In this document: positions 30,993 to 38,634 of the stretch, one piece after another
How positions within the stretch are numbered: the first letter of the stretch is position 1
How the letters are laid out: every line of letters begins with the position of its first letter
Assembly: GCA_030154025.1 (NCBI GenBank)
Contig: JASKKT010000004.1
Span: forward strand, 1 to 64,000
From: Methanolobus sp.
Lineage (GTDB): Archaea > Halobacteriota > Methanosarcinia > Methanosarcinales > Methanosarcinaceae
DNA length: 64,000 nucleotides
Direction: 5' to 3'
Translations under genes and position numbers: made by a program
Notes under the pieces: model-generated
What the model saw: the letters and a program-made list of their open reading frames with translations, nothing else
What the model was told of the DNA's origin: nothing
The model's database searches: none

Positions 30993-31205
30993 ATGGATGA
31001 GGTGTGTCTTAATATCGGAGATGCAGCCGGCCACGTGTACAGGCTGCTTGAAAAGGGCGGGTCTAATCTTACCAACGTGAAGAATGTACTCAAGGAAAGC
31101 GGTTTTGATTCCCAGACTGTTTTCATGGCCATAGGATGGCTTGCAAGGGAAGACAAGATCTGCATGAGAAAGAACGGTAACGTCTGGTCCATCAGTCTCA
31201 AATAG
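30993..31205 (+). CDS. Small winged-helix protein (DUF2582-like)
   Basis: MDEVCLNIGDAAGHVYRLLEKGGSNLTNVKNVL...MAIGWLAREDKICMRKNGNVWSISLK. Confidence 0.75.
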   Translation: MDEVCLNIGDAAGHVYRLLEKGGSNLTNVKNVLKESGFDSQTVFMAIGWLAREDKICMRKNGNVWSISLK

Positions 31206-31403
31206 AACTCGGCCAACAACCATCAAGAACGGAAGGGCTGCCTGCAGGTGTACCGGCAGGATAAGATGATACAACCGGCCTTGGGACTGAGAGGACATAT
31301 CCCGCAATAAAAACAAGGCTGGAATTCTAACAGAATCCCTGCTGAAAGTTAACGTATGATATCACTATATCTGCAGCCTGTCATAACTGGCAGTCACTCC
31401 AAT

Positions 31404-31484
31404 TTAGAGCAGAAGCAGTAATATCTGCCATAGTATCACAAGGACGATTATGGCGATCAGAATACGAGTTATCCAGTAAAGCAT
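31404..31484 (-). CDS. Candidate 26-aa hydrophobic microprotein MLYWITRILIAIIVLVILWQILLLLL (single TM)
   Basis: ATG at 31484 preceded by GGGGAGTGAT (SD, 31489-31498) and TATA-like AACTATAAAAC at 31520-31530; TAA at 31404-31406. Absent from the ORF track because of length. Confidence 0.6.
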   Translation of the reverse strand: MLYWITRILIAIIVLVILWQILLLLL

Positions 31485-31519
31485 TCAAATCACTCCCCAT
31501 TAGACTTAGGTCACTATAA

Positions 31520-31530
31520 GTTTTATAGTT
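31520..31530 (-). promoter_or_regulatory. Putative TATA box for the 26-aa micro-ORF
   Basis: AACTATAAAAC ~25 nt upstream of a short leader carrying the SD. Confidence 0.5.
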
Positions 31531-31557
31531 TCCTGCCTTCAGCTGAACTTATTCATA

Positions 31558-31990
31558 CTACTGGAGAACTTCCTGATTCACCACATTCTGCGGGCTTCCT
31601 TTAAGGAACTGACTGATATTGTCCACAGTCACTGACGTACACTCGTCCAGAGATTCCTCTGAAAGGAAAGCAATGTGCCGTGTCAGGAGCACATTGCTCA
31701 GACCAAGCAGCCTCAAAAACATCAAGCTCCGCGGCTGCAATATGACCACTGCGCAGTGAGCTCAGCAGGGCAGCCTCATCAACAACCTCGCCCCTAGCTG
31801 TGTTGATCAGTATGGAGGTCGGCTTCATCTTCAGGAGTTCCTCAGCACCTATCATCTTCTCAGTAGAAGGGGTCAGAGGTACGTGTAATGTGACGATATC
31901 CGGTATTATGACCCGGGCAGCCTGGCATTCACATTGTTCATAAGAAAAGCGCCAGCTGGCAAAATGTCCCCGAATGCAGAACCCATATCT
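31558..31990 (-). pseudogene. D-isomer 2-hydroxyacid dehydrogenase relic (frameshifted, N-terminus missing)
   Basis: LHVPLTPSTEKMIGAEELLKMKPTSILINTARGEVVDEAALLSSLRSGHIAAAELDVFE then, in another frame, LLGLSNVLLTRHIAFLSEESLDE. Confidence 0.85.
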
Positions 31991-32174
31991 CCCATGTAGG
32001 GTTAATGAGGATATTACTTAAAACTACCTTTCACCCGGCAAATATATTTTCCTTATTTTGTATATATGTATATTTAAGCAATGCATCGAATGACTATAGG
32101 CAGACTGATAGATGGTAGACCGGACACTTGGAATAACCTGATGGATATCAGATGCTTCAGCACGGAAAGATAAA

Positions 32175-33470
32175 ATGGTAGATATAGCACTGAGGTTTGG
32201 CCTGGATCCGCTTATAGTGGATTTTGTGCAAAAGATCATTCTCTCACTGATGATAGGGATCCTCATCGGTCTTGAGAGGGAAAGGCAGAGAAGCAGGGAG
32301 AAACTTTTCGCAGGTGTCAGGACCTTTACACTCACATGTATCCTTGGCATGCTGTCTGCCTTCCTCATCGATTATGCCGGGACCTCTATCCTGCTGATAA
32401 CCACGATATTCACAGGAGTGGTCTGTATATTCCTTGCCTACAACATCAACAGAGTACAAGGGAGCCTGGGACTTACAACATCCATATCCCTTTTTTGCAC
32501 CTACCTTCTGGGAGTGCTCATAGCGGCAGACCTTTACATAATATCCATTGTCAGCGCGGTAATAATCACATTCCTGCTTATCGAGAAAAAACCGCTCCAT
32601 TCCCTGGCCGAGAATCTGGCCGAGAGGGATATCATTGACGCACTGCAGTTCGTAGCCATCGCCTTCATTCTGTACCCTGTGGTTCCGGAGGAGCCTGCCT
32701 TTGGGGTCATAGACCTGAAATCTACAATACTTATTATCGTGCTCATATCCTCCATCAGTTTTGTCAGCTATGTGCTCCTCAAGAGAATAGGCGCCCGCGG
32801 AGGAATAGCCTACTCCGGTTTCCTGGGAGGGCTGGCGAGCAGTGGAGCAGCTGTCATTTCACTTTCAAACCTTTCGAAAAGAAGAGTGTCCCTGACAGGT
32901 CATATATGCACGGGAGCTCTGCTGACTATTGTCTCCATGACCCTCCGGGATGTCACTTTCGCTTTCCTTATCGACACTTCCGGGAGGATGGCCTTCCTGA
33001 TGATACCGCCTTTTCTGGTGATGTCCTTAGTCACTCTTCTGATAGCATGGTGTAAGAGGAAAGCAACGACAGTCAACGAGACCATAGAACTCAGGTCCCC
33101 TTTTGCCGTTGTCCCAGCTTTGCGGTTCGGGATACTATTCATGGTAATAACAATGATCGCCGACATAGCCCAATCCCAGGGAGGGAACATGGGGATTTAC
33201 GCAACCGCCATAGGGGGGATAGTAAGCAGTTCAGCAGTCACTGTCTCTATGGCAACGCTTGCACTGAACGGCACCATCCCCTATAGCCAGGCTGCCCAGA
33301 TAGCAGTCATGGCAGGACTAATAAGCACCCTGGCAAAGCCGTTCTACATGAAGCTCACGGGCGCCGACCAGCTTTTCCGCAGGGCTGCAATCCATTTTGT
33401 AATAATAACTGCTCTTGGAGCCGTTTCTCTTCTTATATGGAGTACATATACAGTCTCGTTGAGATTCTGA
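32175..33470 (+). CDS. MgtC/SapB + DUF4010 membrane protein
   Basis: LMIGILIGLERERQRSREKLFAGVRTFTLTCILGML followed by DUF4010-like TM region. Confidence 0.9.
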   Translation: MVDIALRFGLDPLIVDFVQKIILSLMIGILIGLERERQRSREKLFAGVRTFTLTCILGMLSAFLIDYAGTSILLITTIFTGVVCIFLAYNINRVQGSLGLTTSISLFCTYLLGVLIAADLYIISIVSAVIITFLLIEKKPLHSLAENLAERDIIDALQFVAIAFILYPVVPEEPAFGVIDLKSTILIIVLISSISFVSYVLLKRIGARGGIAYSGFLGGLASSGAAVISLSNLSKRRVSLTGHICTGALLTIVSMTLRDVTFAFLIDTSGRMAFLMIPPFLVMSLVTLLIAWCKRKATTVNETIELRSPFAVVPALRFGILFMVITMIADIAQSQGGNMGIYATAIGGIVSSSAVTVSMATLALNGTIPYSQAAQIAVMAGLISTLAKPFYMKLTGADQLFRRAAIHFVIITALGAVSLLIWSTYTVSLRF

Positions 33471-34407
33471 GCAGACGATTGCAGCAGAGGAAAACGGTTT
33501 TGACAGTATAGACGTAAGTGACCATTTCCATCCCTGGAGCGAGGAGGGGCAGTCCTGCTTCACATAGAGCTGGCTGGGAGCTGCTGCGGTCAGTACAAAG
33601 AAGATCAGGATAGGCACCGGTATCACCTGCCCTATCCTCAGGTACCACCCTGCCATCATTGCCCAGGCGGCTGCAACCGTAGCTTCGCTGGCCGGGGGAA
33701 GGACTTACCTGAGCCTGGGGACAGGAGAAGCCCTTAACGAATATCCCATGACATGCGAATGGCCTGAATATAATGAGAGGCAGGAGATGCTGGCCGAGTC
33801 CATTAAGCTCATCAGGGATCTCTGGAGCGGGGAAAAGATCACATTTGACGGCATGTACTATTGCACCCAGGACGCAAAACTATACACACTGCCTCCCCAG
33901 GATATTCCCATATATATCTCTACCATGGTACCCGAAAGTGCTCAGTTTGCAGGGTACCACGGGGATGGCATGATATCGGTCGGCGGCTCCAGGATGAAGG
34001 TATATAGGCAGATCATGGAGAAGTTCGAGTACGGAGCAAAAAGGGCCGGTAAGGATTTATCAGGCATGCCAAGGGCTATTGAGCTCTTTGTGGCATACGG
34101 AAACCGGCTTGAGGAATCTCTTGAAAGGCTGCATAAGTACTGGGCTGGCGCTTTCATTCCTGCCCAGTTCACTAATAAGATCCATACTCCCCAGATGTCA
34201 CAGCAGAACGGGGAGATCGTGGGTGATGATATCCTCAGGCAGAAGGCCTGCATCTCATCAGACCCGGAAGAGCACGCAAAGTACATAAAACAGTATATCG
34301 ACGCAGGTTTCACACATATCTACATTCATTGCGCCGGTCCCGATGAACTAAAGTTCATAAGGTCCTACGCGGATGATGTGCTTCCACTTATAAAAGAACA
34401 GAGATAA
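33462..34407 (+). pseudogene. 5'-truncated LLM-class F420-dependent oxidoreductase (G6PDH-family-like) with in-frame TAG
   Basis: QTIAAEENGFDSIDVSDHFHPWSEEGQSCFT[TAG]SWLGAAAVSTKKIRIGTGITCPILRYHPAIIAQ continuous with the 33748-34407 ORF; no start codon upstream. Confidence 0.85.
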
Positions 34408-34545
34408 GCATGAGATCTTTGAGACCTCACTGGACGGGGAAATGCAGGAAAGACATAAGACCAGGCACACATATAGCAGCAATAAGAGTACGACCAAGAG
34501 ATCCTATGCAAAATATAAGGGAGAAAGACTGAAGGGAGAAGAACG

Positions 34546-35259
34546 ATGGGAAATTCGATCCAGATCGCCAGGATATTTGGCATACCTATTAAGATCCATG
34601 TATCATTCCTGATAGTACTGCCCTTCTTTGCCTGGGTGTTTGCAGTGCAGCCCGAGCCCTACGGATTTGCGGGAACACAGCCTGAGACGTTGAGGTATGC
34701 GTTTGCCCTGGCCACGGCAATACTGCTGTTCGCGTCAGTGCTTGTCCACGAGCTTTCCCATTCATACCTTTCTCTGAGATACGGGACCGGCATCAGGGAG
34801 ATATCGCTGTACCTTATAGGCGGAGTATCGGCAATGGAAGGAGAGCTCAGGGACCCCGCAAAAGAAGCAACCATGGCATTTGTCGGACCTCTTTCCAGCC
34901 TGATAATAGGAATCGTGCTTCTTGCAGTCAACTATCTCTTCAATCCTGCTGCAAGTACGGCGGAAGGAAATGCCCTGTTCATGATGATCTTCATCCTGGG
35001 TTATATCAACGTGATACTTGCATTGTTCAATCTCATACCTGCCTTCCCCATGGACGGTGGAAGGATACTGCGGGCTCTGCTTGCAAGCCGCATGAACTTT
35101 GTGGAAGCCACAGAGAAAGCAGCAACGTTAGGGAAAATACTTGCCCTCCTTATGGGAGTGGTCGGCCTGCTGACCAGCTTCTGGCTCGTGATCATAGCCA
35201 TATTCATCTATATGGGTGCAAGCGCAGAGGAAAGGCAGGTAAAGAGCCTCAGGTACTAA
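34546..35259 (+). CDS. Site-2 protease / M50 family metalloprotease
   Basis: VLVHELSHSYLSLRYG (HEXXH) and NLIPAFPMDGGRILRALLA. Confidence 0.93.
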   Translation: MGNSIQIARIFGIPIKIHVSFLIVLPFFAWVFAVQPEPYGFAGTQPETLRYAFALATAILLFASVLVHELSHSYLSLRYGTGIREISLYLIGGVSAMEGELRDPAKEATMAFVGPLSSLIIGIVLLAVNYLFNPAASTAEGNALFMMIFILGYINVILALFNLIPAFPMDGGRILRALLASRMNFVEATEKAATLGKILALLMGVVGLLTSFWLVIIAIFIYMGASAEERQVKSLRY

Positions 35260-35277
35260 CAAAGTAAAAGAGGGATA

Positions 35278-35639
35278 TCATTCTGTCCAGTAGGGCTCGC
35301 ACTTATAATCTTCATAAAGGTCGCAGAGCCACCTCCGGTCGCTGAGAGGCCAGTTTGCCCGGTCAAAGCCCACCGACTCCTCAAGAGTGCTCTTGTGCAC
35401 ATTCAGCACAAATTGCTTATCCTCCTTCAGATAGGTGAGCGATTTCCAGGGGATGGAAAACAATTTCTCAGCTATGCCGAACAGGCCGCTGAAAGACAGT
35501 ACCGCATAAGCGATCCTGCCATACCGCAGGTCTATCATCAGTTCCTTTATCTTGCCAAGATCTTCACCTTCGGGATCCTTACTTTGACGTTTATCATCTT
35601 GTCCACAGGAAGAAAAACCTGCGCGATACCAGTCTTCAT
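35278..35639 (-). pseudogene. PRC-barrel domain protein, apparently frameshifted near codon 20
   Basis: ATG at 35639 behind GGAGGAAAGC gives MKTGIAQVFLPVDKMINVKV; family continuation DPEGEDLGKIKELMIDLRYGRIAYAVLSF is in the next frame (~35575-35582). Confidence 0.75.
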
Positions 35640-36023
35640 GCTTTCCTCCACTTATGCCCAGGTAAACTGCCTCAAGCCCGGCAGATGGGAAATGTGAACG
35701 GAATGTCCATCAGATCGTTAATTGGCGAGAGAGACGAGCGACGTGGCAATTTATCGTGGAAAGTTTACTATTCAAGGATACAGGCCCTGCATCAACTGCT
35801 TCTGCAGCTATTTGCACCGCTCTTCGCTCGTAATACAAACCCCAACTCCCTCTCGCAAGAAACTATCTGTCTCTGTTGCATATAAATCCTTAAGAAAGGA
35901 TGTTACACCTGTTTAAGGTATTTAAGACAGAACAAACTGCGAAAGGGATAAATAAGATTATTACATATTAACTGCGTATATTTAATTTATGAGTAGAATA
36001 CATATTAAGTGTGGTTATTATAT

Positions 36024-37511
36024 ATGAAGGAACATACTCACTCAGTGTGCCCTCTGTGCGGGGAGTTGATAGACGCTGCCATATTGGAGGAGGATGGCAG
36101 GATCATCATGGAAAAGACATGTGCTCTTCACGGTCAGTTCAGGGATGTATACTGGTCGGACTCCGCAATGTACAGTAAATTCAGCAAGTTCTCACGCATT
36201 GGTTGCGGCCTTTTGAACCCTAATGTGAACTTAAACTCGGATTGTCCTTTCCAGTGCGGATTATGCACATCCCATAAGACAGGCACTATCCTGGCAAATA
36301 TCGACGTCACCAACAGGTGCAATATGTCTTGTCCCGTGTGCTTTGCAAACGCCCGGGTCTCGGGAAGGATATATGAGCCTGAAATGGAACAGATACGCAG
36401 CATGATGACAATGCTTAGGGACCAGAAGCCTGTACCATGCTTCGCGATACAGTTCTCGGGAGGAGAGCCCACTGTGCGTGAAGACCTCCCGGAGATAGTG
36501 GAGATGGCCAGAGACCTCGGTTTTGTGCAGATACAGGTCGCTACTAATGGGATAAAGTTTGCTCAAAGCGTTGCCTACGGAGAAAGGATGGTACAGGCAG
36601 GGATGCATACCATATACCTGCAGTTTGACGGGGTAACGCCTGAGCCATATATAAAGATGAGGGGATTCAACGCCTTTCCGATCAAAGAGAAGGCAATTGA
36701 GAATGCGCGTAATGCAGGCATCCGCAGTATCACCCTTGTACCCACTCTTACAAAAGGTGTCAATGATCACCAGGTAGGAGATGTGATAAGGTACGCGGTG
36801 AAGAACAGGGATGTTGTCAAAGGGGTGAATTTCCAGCCGATATCATTCACAGGACGTGTCCGGCAGGAAGAGAGGGAGATGGGCAGGATTACGATCCCTG
36901 ACCTTGCCAGACTCACCGAGGAGCAGACGGATGGGAGAATACCATGTGATTCCTGGTATCCTGTACCCTTTGTGGTGCCTATATCGAGATTCCTTTCAAA
37001 GGCCAGGCATAAACCCCTGCCTGAAATGACAGTACATCCACACTGTGGTGCAGCTACCTATATCTTCGTGGACGAAGGCAAGATCATTCCCATTACTGAA
37101 TTTGTGGACGTGGAAGGGCTCATGGAGATGATCGATGAAGCTTCCCATGAGCTTGACCACGACAGCAGGAACCTGCTCGTGCTGGCGGATGTGCTGCGCA
37201 AGGTACCCGGTTTCATAGATCATGACAAAGAACCAAAATCAGTCAATGTCACAAGGATGCTGCTCAATGTCCTGAGGGAAGGTGGGGAAAGTGTGGTAAA
37301 ACAATTCCACAGGGAGAGCCTTTTCCTTGGTGCCATGCACTTCCAGGACATGTATAACATGGACATGGAAAGGATACAAAGATGCGGGATACATTATGCA
37401 ACACCTGATGGCAAGGTCATACCATTCTGCACCTATAATACGCTTCACAGGGAAAGAGTGGAAGCCCGGTTCTCAAGACCTTATGCGCCAGCTAAAGAAG
37501 AGTACACGTAA
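36024..37511 (+). CDS. tes: Radical SAM protein, tetraether lipid synthase (Tes/MJ0619)-like
   Basis: CPLCGELIDA..HGQFRDVYW; CPFQCGLCTSHKTGTILANIDVTNRCNMSCPVCFANA arrangement typical of the family. Confidence 0.75.
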   Translation: MKEHTHSVCPLCGELIDAAILEEDGRIIMEKTCALHGQFRDVYWSDSAMYSKFSKFSRIGCGLLNPNVNLNSDCPFQCGLCTSHKTGTILANIDVTNRCNMSCPVCFANARVSGRIYEPEMEQIRSMMTMLRDQKPVPCFAIQFSGGEPTVREDLPEIVEMARDLGFVQIQVATNGIKFAQSVAYGERMVQAGMHTIYLQFDGVTPEPYIKMRGFNAFPIKEKAIENARNAGIRSITLVPTLTKGVNDHQVGDVIRYAVKNRDVVKGVNFQPISFTGRVRQEEREMGRITIPDLARLTEEQTDGRIPCDSWYPVPFVVPISRFLSKARHKPLPEMTVHPHCGAATYIFVDEGKIIPITEFVDVEGLMEMIDEASHELDHDSRNLLVLADVLRKVPGFIDHDKEPKSVNVTRMLLNVLREGGESVVKQFHRESLFLGAMHFQDMYNMDMERIQRCGIHYATPDGKVIPFCTYNTLHRERVEARFSRPYAPAKEEYT

Positions 37512-37566
37512 CAGGATCCAATACCCACTGCTATAGAAAGAGCAAGTTACTGAAGAGGTTGCTGAA

Positions 37567-38055
37567 ATGATTGGAAGACAGATCGAGAGCGTGATCATCG
37601 AGATCCCTAAAGGAAGCCGGAATAAGTATGAATACGATAAGGAAAAGAAAATGATCAAGTTTGACAGAATGCTCTTTTCCTCAATGGTGTATCCGTGCGA
37701 CTATGGCTTCTTCCCGGACACTCTGGCGCTTGACGGTGATCCCCTTGATGTGCTGGTGCTTACATGGGAGCCTACATTTCCCGGATGTCTCATAGATGTG
37801 CATCCCGTCGCATTGTTTGATATGGAAGACGACAAGGGACGGGACGAGAAGATACTCTGTGTCCCGGAGAGCGACCCGCTGTGGAACCATATAGAGAGCA
37901 TTGAACAGGTTCCACCTCATCTGCTAAAGGAAATACCGCATTTCTTCGAGACATACAAGCACCTGGAAAATAAGCATGTGAAGATCATTGGCTGGGAAGA
38001 CCTGGATGCGGCCGTGCAGGTACTAAAGGAGGCTAAATCCAGATACAAGGAATAG
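37567..38055 (+). CDS. ppa: Inorganic pyrophosphatase (family I)
   Basis: VIIEIPKGSRNKYEYDKEKKMIKFDR; YGFFPDTLALDGDPLDVLVL. Confidence 0.95.
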   Translation: MIGRQIESVIIEIPKGSRNKYEYDKEKKMIKFDRMLFSSMVYPCDYGFFPDTLALDGDPLDVLVLTWEPTFPGCLIDVHPVALFDMEDDKGRDEKILCVPESDPLWNHIESIEQVPPHLLKEIPHFFETYKHLENKHVKIIGWEDLDAAVQVLKEAKSRYKE

Positions 38056-38108
38056 AATAAGTGAAGAAACGCTACTTCAAATGTGCATAATGCCGATCTC
38101 CCAGACAT

Positions 38109-38435
38109 TCAGAAGTAGGTCTCTGTCACATACCTGCGCATCATCCTGTGGGTATTGAAATAATAGGCTATCATTCCTATGGAATTCTTCATTATGTTGA
38201 TCCACTCATCCCGCCTGTTGTAATATTCGGGGATGATAACGTACTCCAGTTTATAATAGAGGTCGTCAAGTTCCATGGATTCGGCTTCTTCAGGAGACCT
38301 CTCCGTACCCGGGGCCTCATAGGGCTGCTTGGGGGTGTTGAGCCATACGTCAACGCCTGCAATCATCGTCAGGGCCAGGTCCATGTCATAGTTCTCCAGG
38401 AAGACGATCTTCACGCTTTCCCTGAGTTCACTCAT
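38109..38435 (-). pseudogene. Internally deleted alpha-glucan phosphorylase C-terminal relic (108-aa ORF)
   Basis: KIVFLENYDMDLALTMIAGVDVWLNTPKQPYEAPGT then directly LDDLYYKLEYVIIPEYYNRRDEWINIMKNSI..FNTHRMMRRYV; GTSGMKA segment missing. Confidence 0.8.
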
Positions 38436-38634
38436 ATAACCTCCCCCATGATATGACTGCTGACGAGAAACTGCCAGTCCTCTTTAACAAAATGGGCATG
38501 CAAGGTTAAAGATTCTTGGGTTTACTGCTTTTCACGCCTTTCCGGCCGTGTTCAAATAAGGAAAGATATACGGCCTTTTTGGGAATAAACTTATTAAACA
38601 TTAGAACGAAGGGTTATTGAGGTCAGGGGTTAAC

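Noticed and set aside
33530-33570. Genuine pyrrolysine-containing enzyme at the in-frame TAG
   Set aside because: Kept only as a low-probability option: the 5' end and start codon are missing, and TAG also serves as an ordinary stop for genes in this window (e.g. ilvC, ppa).
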